DNA of 64,000 bases from the NCBI GenBank assembly GCA_036362985.1, contig JAYGXS010000004.1, forward strand, positions 67,305,610 to 67,369,609, written 5' to 3'. The stretch's first letter is position 1, and every line of letters starts with the position of its first letter. Source of the stretch: Ligula intestinalis. Its lineage: Eukaryota > Platyhelminthes > Cestoda > Diphyllobothriidea > Diphyllobothriidae. The notes below the pieces were generated by a model, which made no database searches, was not told the origin of the DNA, and saw only the letters and a program-made list of their open reading frames with translations. Made by a program: the position numbers and the translations under genes. Shown piece after piece: positions 43,741-57,059 of the stretch.

Positions 43741-45078
43741 ATAATCCGTTCAAAGATTTTGCAATGGCAAGTTAAAAAATTGGAACCGATCCGCAATAAA
43801 GTTTCTCTCTATACATTAGGAGACAGCTTCCATTTTATTGATGAAATTAGGAATCAAAATATTTCAGACAAATATATGATCTCTCTCGACGTTGAATCAT
43901 TATTCACCAACGTGTCACTAGATGAAACTATTGAAATAATCTGCACCTATTCTTCCAAAACTCGCCTATCCCCTGAAATATTACGTGATTTATTAAAATT
44001 GTGTACGAAAGATGTGCAATTTCTATTTGATGGCCATCTATATCGAAATAATTGATGGAGAAGCAATTGTAAGTCCCCTGAGACTTATTTTTCTGACATA
44101 TTTATGAGGCATCTAAGAGAAAAAGTATCCACGAAGTTTAACAAGATAACTCTGTAGAGAAGATACGTTGATGACGTGTTCGCGATCGTAGACAACATCA
44201 AAAAAGCTGAAAAATTATTGCTTATAATGAACAGCCTGCTTTCCAAAATCAAATTTACCATGGAACAGGAACGGGAGAACCAGCTTTCTTTTCTCGATGT
44301 TCACATGTCAAGAAAGAAAGATGGCTCCATCATACGAACTGTTTTCCATAAGAATACGTGGAAAGGACAGTTCTTGCATTATTTGAGTTTTGTGCCCATT
44401 AAATGGAAACGAAACTTGGTATGCACTCTCTTCCAAAGAAGAAGAAAAATCTGTTTTATGGGTACATTGGAAGCGGCAATAATTAAACTCAACATTACTC
44501 TACAGAAGCGCGGATACCTAACACAGTTTATAGACAAATATAACAAACCATTTCGGCCTTAAATGACGGAGCAGATAGTTCCGAGGAAGCCCGTTTTTAT
44601 ATCTTTGCCTTTAAGGGGTGACAACATTTTCAAAACCATCAAGAGACGACTCATTAATGCCATTCACAGGACAAATAATGCCACTGAGCTTATAATTTGT
44701 AATCTAACAAAGCTTTTAACGATTCCTCGTGCGAAGGGTGCCTTGCAGATGCACGCCACTTCAAACTGTGTTTATGAATTTACATGCACTTGCGGATCCA
44801 AGTACATAGGGCGAACGCAGAGGCAATTGACCACCAGAGCAAAGGAACACTTACCTAGCTGGTTGTTTAAGCAAGAAAAACGAACTCCCTACTCATCAAT
44901 CACTGAACACCTGCTAGATACGGGCCACTCCGTGGACACTAAAAACTCTTTCCGATTTCTTGTTCAAGCACGAACAACTCGCACCTTACGCTACCTGGAG
45001 GCAGCCTACGTAAGGCGGTTTAAACTCGAACTTTGTAAACAATTGGAGCATGTAGTGAACCTAACTCTACTTTGGTAA
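43741..45078 (+). pseudogene. Penelope-like element, RT plus GIY-YIG, broken
   Basis: 5'-truncated PLE in one main frame. The palm begins at SLDVESLFTNVSLDETI (about 43885), followed by a region reading IDGEAIVSPLRLIF that sits in a different frame, so two frameshifts lie near 44050 and 44090. The catalytic box is intact (RRYVDDVF, about 44160-44183). SFLDVHMSRKKDGSI (about 44288) and the connector follow, then a stop at 44560-44562, then the GIY-YIG domain: VYEFTCTCGSKYIGRTQR (about 44770), ITEHLLDTGH and a C-terminal LEAAYVRRFK. A stop also precedes the YVDD box (near 44156). Confidence 0.88.
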
Positions 45079-45714
45079 CACTGGCTCCTTGTTTACACAC
45101 TCCCCTCCCCGAATTGTTTTTCATTTTTGCCAAGACGTTTTTCATCAGCGTTTAAATTTCAGCTTTATCGAATGCCTCTTGGCCATGTACAGTGACCTTG
45201 CCATTTTTTATCGATTTTTTCTGTTTGAATTCAGTTGTGTATTTTGTCTGAATTTCATTCCCGTTACGCAATGAGGGGTGGCAACTGAAGAGCCCTCTCG
45301 AAATTTATGGATCCATTAAATTTTGCTGTTTATACAGTCTTCAAATATTCCGTAAAATAAAGTAGTATGGTCTTTTGGCGAAAATGCTTCCACTATATTT
45401 CGAAATTCTTAAATATCAAGTGTCCTCCGGTTTTGCAAATATTCCTGGATGAATAAAAACTAAAGGTGTACACTCGAACAGATTTGTACTGTCGCTAAGG
45501 TTTCAAAGAGTGGTGGAATTCTATTTTGGGTCCCAGAAATTGTGTAAATAATATAGTGTTTTCACAAAAAATATCGCGCCACAAATTAACAGATAAATTA
45601 TGTTGCATTATTACGTATAATCAATAAAGTGTGAAAGATTTGGGAATTTTGTATTTATTTATACTTTATAATTGATTGGGTTTCTTAATATTCCTGAAAA
45701 AACTGGTGGTAAGG
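45079..45714. other. PLE 3' side and unassigned sequence
   Basis: Contains CAACTGAAGAGCCCTCTCGAAA near 45280, similar to PLE end motifs (CTGAAGA followed by a short segment and GAAA). Otherwise AT-rich and noncoding. Confidence 0.35.
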
Positions 45715-46200
45715 AGCTCATCTACTTGAAACTAGCGATGCGCCGCGCATATTCTAAATTTACATGTGCAACCACTTTATTTTAGCTTATTTTATTTGTT
45801 TTATTTAACTTATTAATATGCAAGTTCAGTTTTTGATTAGTTTTCAGCTCATTATTATGTTTCATTATTTTTATTCTAGTTTCAGATGATTTTTAGTAAA
45901 ATGAGTTCAGCTTACTTTACTTTAGGTTTTTAAGTTTGTTAATTTAAATTTTATTTAGTTATTTTTCATATTGCCATTATTAAGTTTTTGTATAATTGCA
46001 CACTTAAATTATGACGCGCTTTCTTGTTGACAAACATAAGGTTAGTTAAATAATTATTTTTTTTTCTACATTTATCAACTTTAGTTTTGATTTATAGTTC
46101 CTTTCCTTTGTATCGCTCAGACCGTAAAGGCTTTATTACACCCGGTCCTGTATTACAGAACGATGAAGCATTCGCGTGCTGGTTCTATCCGAAAAGCTAT
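45715..46200 (+). mobile_element. AT-rich repeat with GC-rich core (copy D)
   Basis: It has ATGCGCCGCGCAT near 45738 and the end segment ACACCCGGTCCTGTATTACA (about 46139-46158), matching the inverted start of copies B and C and the end of copy E. Confidence 0.5.
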
Positions 46201-46309
46201 TTTGTTTGCCAGGCTACAAAGCCTTACTTTTCAAAAATCGATCCAACTTTCGTAAAAACTTGAAAAAAAGGTATCACAAAAATGTAATTTTACCGAAAAG
46301 TGTTCTTTG

Positions 46310-46690
46310 GACAAATAAGTAAGCACATTTTCTCAAGTTTGACGATGACCTGGGAATCCAAAGTCGACAATTTCCTGAATAAATGTCAGATCGCTGGTCA
46401 AACGAATTGGCCTCAGGCTATCGAGTTTTTGGTTTTGTTTCTGTCTTGGCATTTTCACGGAAAATTTTGGGTATTCGTGATTACTGGTGTTACGCATTCT
46501 CTTCTCGATGGACGATGCTTGCAGCTGAGCTTACTCTTCGTATGTGATCGTTGAAAGGTCCTGTTTGCTTAGTTTGTGCGATCATTTTGTCCTGCTATTG
46601 ATCACTATACTGAATTGGTAAGTCACCGAAAGGTCTAGATGCCTGTTGATAGAGAAGGCATCTAAATACTTTTCGTCAGGCCTAAATCAT
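46310..46690. repeat. Repeat related to 37.4-37.75 kb
   Basis: Shared blocks include GGTCTAGATGCCTGTTGA and similar flanking order with the interior of the 37372-37907 element. Diverged. Confidence 0.35.
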
Positions 46691-46835
46691 GCTGCTGTTC
46701 TGCCCTAAGCTAGTCACCCTTTGAATGAGAAACTATGACCAGTTCTTACAATATGAGTTGCGAGCTGTGAGTACGGATCACCAGTTTGCTTTTATGAATG
46801 TGACCTAATTGGTCTCCGTAAAGGATATGCATCCT
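46675..46835 (+). repeat. Direct repeat, copy 1
   Basis: AAATCATGCTGCTGT, GAAACTATGACCAGTT and GCGAGCTGTGAG recur at 48045-48200 in the same orientation, about 1.37 kb away. Confidence 0.6.
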
Positions 46836-48044
46836 TACCTCTTTCTAAACCTTTAGACAGCAATCATCTTGCATACTTGAGCCTCGCATACTTTAAGCTT
46901 GAGCAGAAGCCATTCTACCACGCCGCCAGGAACTCCATCTTGCTTTGGTAGGGCTGATGAACGACTCATGTTCATCTCAAAAATTATTTCACAGGATAAT
47001 TTACAGCTTTGACGATGATTGGTGGAAAACAGGGCTTGCGCGTATTTTAGAGGTCTCCACCTTCCAGCTGCTTTAAATGTATTTCACTTCTTGAGTCACT
47101 ATTTCGTATTTCCTCATCTAATCACGTTAAACTTTGAGCTGGCTGTACGCATCTGACAGCACAAGACAGAGAATGGTGCAACGATTATGTGGGCCGAACA
47201 TGCTTTTTATGTTAACCTGGAAATTACACCGAAGTGAAATGAATAAGTTACAGTTATATTTCGAAATTCGCATGAATCATGTTTCTAGACCTGCTTCCCG
47301 CATTGCCGCCCCACTCATTTTGAAAGCACAACTTAAAAGGGCCTATTAATACACTGAAATGATACCAAAAAATAATCGACGGATTAAGCTGATGCAGCTG
47401 ATAATTTAAGTTTGTAGGTTCTGGGGCAAAATGTTTACATACGAATTCGCACAGCTGCAGATTCCGAAGTGAGAATTATCAGGTGCGTTGACCTGTATGC
47501 GAAGTCCGTAGGGGGCAACATAGGCACGAACGTGGTTACCACAAAAATTAACGCCCACTTAGTCTGTAACACCCGAGCTATTAATTAATCTGTTTCGTAA
47601 GATATGGAGGACGATTCATTTCTGCGATCCGAAAGAAAACCTGCTAGGTTGCAGATAGTCTTAAGGAATGCCTCTACTTAGCATCATTAGATTATTTTTT
47701 GTATATTCGACTCAACCGTTCAAACTGGAGCCTGAAAATAGAATCTTTGCCGGAGCTGTTATTTGAATTCTGAAGACACTATAGAATCTGCTCCTCAAAC
47801 TTCAGAGAGCGGGCACCCAGGAAGTTACTTTACTTGATGACTGTCTGCCCAGCATCTGTAAAAAGAGGGTTCGCAAAGGGGCTCGCACTTCTTCACCTCA
47901 GAATTCAAAGAAAGTAATTATTATACGTCAGTTGGTACCAACGCTCAAATACACGAATTTAATGGTCACTAACGTGGCTGTTTTGCACGTTGTATACTTC
48001 ATAAGCATAGAAGATGAGAAAGCGTTCTCTGTGACCAATTGTTT
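46836..48044. other. No recognisable content
   Basis: Noncoding, moderately AT-rich. One 71-codon frame at 47134-47349, no domain. Confidence 0.3.
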
Positions 48045-48200
48045 ATTTTCTCAGGCGTAATTCATGCTGCTGTCCTATCATAAGGTAGCCGTCCTTTGAA
48101 TGTGAAACTATGACCAGTTTCTACAATATCAGTAGCGAGCTGTGAGAACGGCTCACCAGTCTGCTTTTATGAACGTGACTTATGAGTCTCTGTAAAAAAA
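48045..48200 (+). repeat. Direct repeat, copy 2
   Basis: See 46675-46835. The same order of blocks with scattered substitutions. Confidence 0.6.
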
Positions 48201-48293
48201 ATTCCGCTTTACCAGCTGTTTATTCACTTTCGGTGGTTACGTGCTTATGCTTTTGAATCGATTTGGTTCTTAATAAAATAGGTAAAATCACAT

Positions 48294-50022
48294 TGAAAAT
48301 TGCATTCGGTCGTCTACTGAGTGTTTAGTATTTGTGGCTCAGTATTATGTAACATTTACTTCTATATTCATGTACCTATAACGTACAGAGAACCAAAACA
48401 AACATACAGTATGGCGAATGCTACACGAAACTTGCCTAAGTTTGTAAACATTCAATTATTTCTTGCATACCAACGGGAACGCGTTTACGAAAACTTAAAA
48501 ATAGTAATGAGGAGCATTCGACACATTCAGTACTTCAAAGAATTTTAAGAAGTACTGAGTGATTTTAAAAAATTATTTCCGATAAACACCAAATTCTGGA
48601 GAGGTAAAAATAGCTATAAATGAGGACAATCAATTTAAATGTTTTATTTAGTTTAAAACGGAATGGAACTAATTTCTTTATTTAAAAGGAACGTTTCTTA
48701 TGTCAATATATTTTGTACGTGCATTACCATAACTGGAAAACTATTTATTGAGTATCGTCATATAGAGTCTGTCCTTATGTTCTTCCCTTTCAGTGCCTAC
48801 ATTATAAATTGCGCTTCTATTCTACTTTTCCAAAAAGGGTTTTTTAAAATAAGATAGATATAAAGAGCATTTACCGAGAAAAAAGTGTTTCTGTATATAA
48901 TTTCTTATAATGATGGTCATGTTGCACATGTGTAGAACTAGTTCATAACAGCAAACGACATTGTCTAGAATACATCATGTCGGCAGCGGAATTCTGATAT
49001 TGGTATAAAGAAACTTTCCATAAAAGGCTACCTTTTTAAAACGTGCTTTAATTAGATATTTGGCTGACGAATTTCTTTGTTCATTTACTTTTTCCAAGGT
49101 AATGAGCCTGGAGATTTTTCACAAATACCTAAATAGGCCTGAAGATGAACGATTCAATTTGACTGGAGATGAAGTACATTTTTTGTTAATAATGGATTAT
49201 TTTCCACATAAATGGATTTACTCCATGATCTGTTGTGCGCTTGCGAATGCAAAAAAAACTGGCTACATATAGCCATTTTTAAAATTTTTATTATTTTTCG
49301 GCCTGTTCTGTTTCTAACTAACGCGTAAGCGGAAAACATAGTGAACAAAAAACTATATTTCTACATGACTTACACTCAAGAAGGCCCTCTTTGCATTACA
49401 TTTGCAGTAACATACGCGACAATTCATTTATGGGCAAGTTGAGGAGTGCTTTAAAACAAAATTTCCGATAAAAACGTTTTTGGTACTGCATTTTGTGGAA
49501 AAAAAAACTTCACAGCTTAGCTAAACATAATTTTTTTATACATCAATCTCAAATATTTCTGCAAATAAATGCGATTCCTTGAACTTGGCTTCATTTGAAT
49601 ATAAAGGATTTTGGACAAAATTTTCCACTTCTTGAAGGAAGATCTTCGATACCTGTTTTACTTATTTTGGAGTTCCTCCATAGCATAATCAGCATAAATA
49701 AGCAGTTTTGTTCTGTATTTCGTGATAGCATACAAACTTCCTTCTATATGAGACTACTCTAGATTTTGCCAAAAATAAATGGCCATTTCTATCAACAAAC
49801 CTAACTTTTATGGTAATTTTTCCAACTAAAAGGCTTTTGCAAAATTAAATCAACTGCATGATTCAAAATAGTGTTACCAACTTTATGCTTAAGTAGCAAG
49901 TCAAACTTTATCATGAAAATTGCATGGTCTTTAGCGAATACTGTATTTGTGGCTCAGTGCTATGCAACATTTTCTTCTATATTCACATATCTTCAATGTA
50001 CAGAGAACCAAAAGAGACATAT
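48294..50022. repeat. Long repeat with about 115-bp terminal direct repeats (copy 1)
   Basis: 48294-48412 and 49913-50022 match in direct orientation (TATTTGTGGCTCAGT, TTCTATATTCA, GTACAGAGAACCAAAA). The body has a diverged second copy at 55255-56640. No reverse transcriptase or transposase is visible. It could be a nonautonomous element with terminal direct repeats, or part of a long tandem unit. Confidence 0.5.
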
Positions 50023-51260
50023 GCTCTTCATACTTGTCTTGTCATATGAAAACGCAAACTAGCAAGCAGGAGATGCCCTTCGTGAAAAAAAGCAACTCTA
50101 ATTAAGCGAACGCGTATTTTTATAGCTGTCAACGTGGTGGTTCCTCTTCATCATAACTGCGTTTATTGGACCAACTTTTTCTAGTAGTAAATTGTGTCAA
50201 AGCCCTCCCCCGCTGTTTAAATTGTCATGGGATGCGTTTTTAAACGTATCATTTAGGGTAACAGTTTTATCCCCTTCCCCCCTTCCCGCCTTTGACTTAC
50301 ACCAAATTATCCTAACACATGTGTTCATGAAGGCCGACGACATTTTCCCCACTGTGTATCTCTCTCCCTTTGATGACCTCAAAGTCCCCAAAGGCCAGAC
50401 TTGCGGTGTGACTAGATGTCACTCCCGCAATTGCCTACCGCAAACTACACTTCGCACATAACATCTACCGCTTGAACTTAGGTCACCACCCACGGGGGAG
50501 GAGCGCTGCCCGCCTTTATTGCCTTGGTGACCTCACCTAGCATCTTTTTTAATTTGTGGTTGACGCTAGGCATAAAAAGTGCCTACGCAGAAAAAAAGCT
50601 ATAAAGAGCACACAGGAGTTAGAGCGTTTTAAGCGCTATATATATGGTTTTCGTAATTTTTTTAAATAAGCCAAAAAGGTGATATTCCCGTTACTTTTAT
50701 TTTTGACAATTTATACCTAGTAATCCAGTGCCTTACACCAATTCAATGTAATGCGCTGTTTAACTGCTTCTGTGGTTGTAAGTGTTAATAAATACTGCCT
50801 ACATGTCTATCGTCCGCTTATCATGCATATATTACGGAACAACTGATAATTTCTGTGGATGGGCTGAAATGGTCTTCATAGATCCGGAGGACTTCACCTA
50901 TCATACACTGAATTCATTAAGGTGCTTTTGTATTTCCAGTTTTGCCTTAAATACACTAAGATTGAATTCAGTTTATATTTTTTCAAGTTTCGTGACCTGT
51001 CAAAGTGACATAAACTTTATGCGGCACGAAATAAAATGATACCAGGGTCTTCATTTTACGGGGTAAACATTCGGTCTGGAAGAAAGTGTTTTTTAAATAT
51101 TTTGCAGACTGAGGAAGCTTATTCTAAATACTATTGCTCCATCAGGCATTACACAGTAGTGGACACTGGGTAGGTGCGTTACACAAACATGCGACTATGC
51201 GGGTATTACGTGGGTTTTCTGAAAACGATGTTCGGCCAACAATATTTATTTCGGCAAAAG
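50023..51260. other. No recognisable gene
   Basis: A frame at 50192-50461 (89 codons, no ATG at its start) and one at 50782-51039 have no domain. Nothing else noted. Confidence 0.35.
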
Positions 51261-51261
51261 A

Positions 51262-51783
51262 AGCTTAGGTAGGCAGACTTACATACCTCTAGTCCCAGCA
51301 TATTGTCCTACAAAAACGGTGTTTTAGAGTATTGGGGGATGCGGAAATAGAATAGGCAGGGTAAGAAATTTTGAAAATTAAGTGTAAAGTGAAATAAATG
51401 TCGTCGAAGTTGCTTCCCGCGGCCACTGGGAGTAAGTTGCGCCGCGGACTATACTTATCTAACTGTAGGACTGTAAGTTGGACCGCAGGTAAGTTGAAGT
51501 AGATGACCTCCTAACGACCATTCCAATTTTTCGGGAAATTCAAGAAACCCGCAATTATTATAATCAGGTTCGTCCCCAATAAGTTAAACGATAATAAAAA
51601 GTAGGAAAATCTGCAGATATAACTCAACAACACTTCGAAAAACAGTAAAATAAAAATACATTATTAAAGTATATTCATCGGCGTGTCCTAATTCCTCACC
51701 AATTAACCCTATAACCACTGCTTTGGTAGGAAAACGTGTAGGGAGTAGAGATTAATGAGTGGGTCTACATAAGCTACAGTTAC
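51262..51783. mobile_element. Palindromic element with GC-rich core (copy F, reversed relative to A)
   Basis: The core CCGCGGCCACTGGGAGTAAG (51418-51437) and the right end GAGTGGGTCTACATAAGCTA (51758-51777) are reverse counterparts of copy A. The left end is the inverted partner of the right end, more diverged. Confidence 0.5.
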
Positions 51784-51789
51784 GGTTAT

Positions 51790-52090
51790 TTCAGTAGCGC
51801 GTGAACGCTCAGCGACCGATAACGGAACTGAATCGTCCCGTTAGGCCCTAGGGCTTATCCCTGAGCGCCACAAGTAGGCACGCAGTGGATAGAACAAAAG
51901 GCAGACTACTTTTACCGAGAAAACCGAGGGCGATGAGAATGTCAATATCTGGCTAGCTAACTGACATCAACAAGCTTTTTACAGCTTCATGTAGTGTACT
52001 ACCCGAGATTTGAGCCCCTCACCTGTTGATTAGAATCCAGACATTCCAACTATGAGACCATGGGTCGTACCGGTTTAGACCAATTAAATT
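51790..52090 (-). mobile_element. tRNA-like SINE, minus strand
   Basis: On the minus strand, ATGGTCTCATAGTTGGAATG (A-box-like) is followed by GGGCTCAAATCTCGGG (B-box-like) near 52005-52020, then a body of about 200 bp. It is a separate family from the hammerhead-like SINE. Confidence 0.45.
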
Positions 52091-55000
52091 GGCTCTCTTG
52101 CTCAATTATTTTGGTAGACCTACGTTTATTAATAAATCGGCGCATTGTTACTTATGTTCTTAAGAGATAACTAACAAAAGCCAACTGCGGACCTATGGTC
52201 GACGATTTTTTGTGGATAAACGTGTTTCGACTTTAAAACGATAAAAATCTGTAAATGGTGTGTTTTCAAGTGGATTTTAGTAGGTTATGCAACTTTTAAT
52301 TTCCCTTAGCTATGTGTTTGTTCACTTAACAGACGAAATTCTTAAGTTACGCACCCAAAGAAGAAAGCCATATATGTGGCATTAACATGGATGCAGACGC
52401 GAATGAACACCAAAGAATGTGTCTCTTCTAATGTACACGTAAATTATCAAATAAGTAACGAAAGCTGGTTCGTTAAGCTTATTTTTTTTATCAGCGCTTT
52501 ATCAACTTGTAGCTACTTAACCAGAGACTTACTAGAAAAATGCTGTGAGATAAGGCCTAACTCCAGGCCCTTTTTTCAATGCCCATGGTGAAAATAAACT
52601 GTATTTTTATCCAAATTATCTTTGACACAGATAGCCGGCTTCAGATGGCAAAGTGCGTAATAATATTTTAAATATGAACGGACGGAATAAATCACTATTG
52701 CTACTTCAGCATTGACTTAGACGTATTCCTTAGGCGAATTTTTGTTTGAATGAGCCAGTCTTCATATTGCAAAATAACAACCGATTGAAAGCATGCCTTT
52801 TTTACACATTGTACTTGACATCCAAGCTATTTATGAGTAAGACCAACATATTACTGGAGAAAAATGGAATCCTTTCGAAGAAGTTCTGCGTTAGTTTCAT
52901 CGACGTAAAAGGCTGAAGATTCAGCATCAATAAATTTTAATATGTATTAGTACGTAGTCAAAACCTTGATGCTGCCTGAGAAACAGGAGCACAGCAACTC
53001 ATTTATAATAAAGAAAATCTTCATGGAGTTAGATTAAATATGAAACTAATTGAAAAGCTCCAGATTTCAAAAACGATCTTGACGTCTGATTTCTGATAAA
53101 CGAACATTGGTGCAATTGTTGATGGATGAAATGATTTTTTGGTGCACAAATTAACGTCACACTAAGACCAACTCTGTACTACCTTCAGATTTTTTTAATA
53201 TTACAGCTACTCAGAATGATTTGGGAATTATTTTTCTCATTTAATATTTTCCTTCAGTGAGTGGTTTTTATCAGCGTCTACCAAGCCATACAATACTCTA
53301 AATAAACGCATACCGCAGTTACTTTTTGTGATACATTCCTGCGCTACTGCTAAATGGTAAATCTTGCCGGTTCAGGATACAACGAGCCCAGACAAAACCC
53401 TTAGCTCAAACCTTTTCGGTCTCATAGGGCAACTATTGTTGTGCATTTCACTGTGGAAATCTTTCGATCTCCCCTGCCGCCCCCTTTCCGTCCCTCCTCG
53501 CAGCCGTTCTACTTAAATACACACACACACACGCGTTTTTATGTGAGTCGCACGGTTTCCGCATCTGTTTTTTATGAGTGGGGGAGGGGGGAGATGGACT
53601 GATGGGGAATTTAGCTGGGGCAAGGAGAATCGCAAAACGTCAAGTTCGATGCGTGTCTACTCATGGTCGCACGCCTGCCATTACTGAGAAGGGCCGGAAG
53701 AGATGGGAGACAGGGGGAGAGAGAGGAGAAATAAGGGCCGGTCTCAGTCTCTTAGTCAGACTATGGGAACTGTCAAGCGGTTTCTACTGCTCTCTGTGGG
53801 GAAAGGATAATTAGAAAAAGGGGAAGGGTGGCAGCTAAGCTTTTTTTCTATGACCGAATTTAAACAAATATTTTTTGTTTTAAGAAGAAGCAGAAGAAGA
53901 CGACTCCATCGCTCGATTGCTGTATATCTGACTTGAGGCTAGAGGTGAAGTACGTTTTCCGTGGGATTTTGAGACACACATTGATGTTTGTCAGGGTAAA
54001 ATAGTCAGACAAAGGAACCCTTTTTAATCCTTAAGAAATCAGTCTAGCAAACGTGAGTTAACGGGGAGTTAACTTTGGATCCACAGACACATCACTTGGG
54101 TATTTAATGTTAAGTTCATGTGTCAGAGGAGAGTATACAGTATAGCCCAGAGACAGTGCAACTTTCGTGAAGAATTTTGACTTGGTATTTACGCATATAT
54201 TTGATTGTGTTATTTTGATCCATTTAGTGAAAGATATCATGAAAATCTTTGTTCTTTAAAAAACGTTTATTAGAGGTAATGGGCATTTATTTGAGCGAAA
54301 TTGGGAGTAGTATCATATTGAAAGAATTTCTTATGCTGTTAAGTAAGACAGAACCAAACTCTTTATAAATATGTATTGTGCTAGGAAAGAACTCTAAAAA
54401 AGTAAGGGGAGCTTAAAGAAATCCCTCCCAGAACAGGCAAATTTTTGTCCGAAGTTGCACAAATATAAGTGAAGCTAATATAAGGAATCACATTTCTTTT
54501 CAAAAACAAGAAACAATTTCAGTTTTTTTTATTTATTTTCAAAACAGTGAAGGTTGCTCATTATATCTTCTAAGGTATTGCACATGCGTTAATGCTGGTT
54601 TGTGAGTGCTTATCTATATTTTGCAAACTTCTGAGCCGTGTTGTAAGACTAGGTGTCCCGCGGAAGAGCTGAGTCCGTCTTTGTTTAAATTTTGGAGCAC
54701 GCACTCCTGCCATTAAGATTAATATTGTTCGCAGTAAACGATCTGGTAGGCATTTAGCTCACTTTTTAAATTAAAGCTGAAGTTAACCAGCGGTAGGTTG
54801 CAACAAGCTGCCGAGGTGTAGAAATTGTTGTCCGTATTGACGTTGTACGATTAACGTGCATTTTATAAAGTTGACGAAATTTTGTTGTGTGGTGATGCTA
54901 AACGAAGACCGAAAGTTTGCCGATAAGAGTTGATTTGCAGAAAGAAAATGCTGTGCTATGTTCATTTACGTAAAAAAAACAAATTAATTTGGCCTGTTAA

Positions 55001-55250
55001 CGTTATTTCTTTGTCTTTTTCAAGAAAATACAATAACCTTGTCTGGCCCAGTCAGCCAAACTATAGACTTGCACTCTGCCTACCAAACCCCGAGGTCAAT
55101 TTGAACAGGGCTAGTGAGACAAACGTGCAAGAGTCAAATGGCAAGACCGACCGCAGTCAATGGGCTGTTCTGATCAGCTCGAAATCTCACAAATATAACT
55201 TAAGTATTTTCGAAAAACCTTATTTTGTCATATATACAACGTCTTTACCA
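52091..55250. other. No recognisable gene; (CA)n at 53519-53532
   Basis: AT-rich sequence with a short CA run. Small open frames at 52376-52591, 53578-53814 and 54930-55253 have no recognised domain. Confidence 0.35.
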
Positions 55251-55254
55251 TGAA

Positions 55255-56640
55255 TAAACTGTATGCGCGGAAAACCATGCAAATTTCTTAACTTAGTAAA
55301 ATTTTGATAAATACTCGCATACCAGTGTAAACCTGTTTACGAACACTTAGTGTTTTTTAAGAAAAATAAATATACCCGATAATCACCGGAGACATATTTA
55401 AATAAATGAAAAAACAAAAAAATAAATAATATTTAAATAAATAAATAAATATTTAAATTTAAATATTTTGTTAAGCTAAACCATCTACGTGACCACGTTC
55501 TTCATATAAAAAGACATTTTTGGAAGTAAAACGATTTTATACAGAAAACCATTAGTCGATAACTATTTATTGAATATCGTCCAATAAAGTCTGGCATAAT
55601 GTCGTTTTTTCGTTTTCATTGCCTTCATGTGTCAAGTTATGAATTGCGCTGATGCTCAACATTTACATTAAAACCTTTAAAATAAGCTAAAAATAAGGAG
55701 CATTTGCTGAGAAAATGGGTTTTTGGATATTAATTCTTGTGAAGATGGCATTGTGAACCATGTTTAAAAATTCTTTAAAACAGCAAACCACATTGTCGCG
55801 AAAAAAAATAAAGTCCGCAACCAAATTTGGATATTGGTATTCATTAGATTAATAAAAAGTTTCTAGACTATATTATTGCTTTAAAAAGTACTTAAATTAG
55901 ATATTCAGCTGAAGAATATCTGTCTGCATTTTCTTTTTCCAAGTTAATGCTAAAATTTAATTTGAGGCTTTTAGACAATTTTTTAATGCACTAGAAGAAA
56001 AATGATTAACTTTGACTCGAAATGAAAGTACTTTTTTGATAACTTATTATTTTCCGCCATAGTTAATAACTTCCAAGTTCTGTTATAATTTTCCGAATGC
56101 ACAAGAAGAGTGGCCGTATATCTGACCATTTTTAGATATACTGATTGTTCTTCCGTTTCTAAATAACCCGTAAGCGAAACGTATGGTTTACGAAAAAGTG
56201 AAGTTCAGCATGACATTACCATTACATTTTTGATTCATAGGTTAGCTAAAAATAATTTTAAAACTTAAATTGCTGCTTGTTTCTGAGAATAAATGCGATT
56301 CCTTCAACTTGGCTTCACTTGCATCTTAAGAATTTCGAAAAAAAATTCCAGTTCTGGAAGGGATATCGTTCATAACCTTTACTGATTTTGGAGTTCATCC
56401 ATACTAAAATCCGTATTAATAAAACCTTTGGTTCTCTCATACGTAAAAACATAGGAAATTCCTTCGATATGAGACAACTCCAAATTTCACCAAAATTAAT
56501 GTCCATTTCTCTTAATAAACCTAACATAAATAGTGATTTTCTTAACTAGAAGGCTTTCGCACAATTAAGTCCGCTCAATTTACCAAAATAATGTGACCAG
56601 ATATATGCTAAGGTACCCAGTCAAATTTCTTCATGAAAGT
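55255..56640. repeat. Long repeat, diverged copy 2
   Basis: Ordered matches to 48440-49930, for example ATTTATTGAATATCGTC, GAATTGCGCT, AATAAATGCGATTCCTT and CAACTTGGCTTC. Spacing to copy 1 is about 6.8 kb, same orientation. Confidence 0.55.
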
Positions 56641-57059
56641 AATGTGGTTTTGAGAGCATACTCCAAGTGAAATAAGCGCATAACCCTAACAGTAACGAGT
56701 AGGATATCTTTCGATCTTATTCTAACGGCTCGCCAGCTTGCCACTGGCTCAACGAATTTTATGCCTTATGACAGATACCACCTGCATTACTGTACTGATG
56801 ATTGTTAACAACCGTGTAGTAGCTGTCTGCGTACTATCATTGTTTTATATATATTCAGGGAGGAGGGAGTGAGGCAGTCTCTTTTGCCTTCATTCAGCCA
56901 GTCAGAACCATAAGTAGCAGCTGGGGCTGGAAATGCAAACATGCTCTTGTGGATAAGCCACGGAATGGTCATATCAGATAGTCATAAAAAGTCCTAAAAA
57001 ACCGAAGTTCATTAGTGCCTCATCGCCTTTCACTCCCTCTCGCTGCATACCAGATATTT

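Noticed and set aside
45275..45310. Full hammerhead ribozyme
   Set aside because: CTGAAGA and GAAA are present but no convincing outer or third stem was found; kept only as a PLE end motif.
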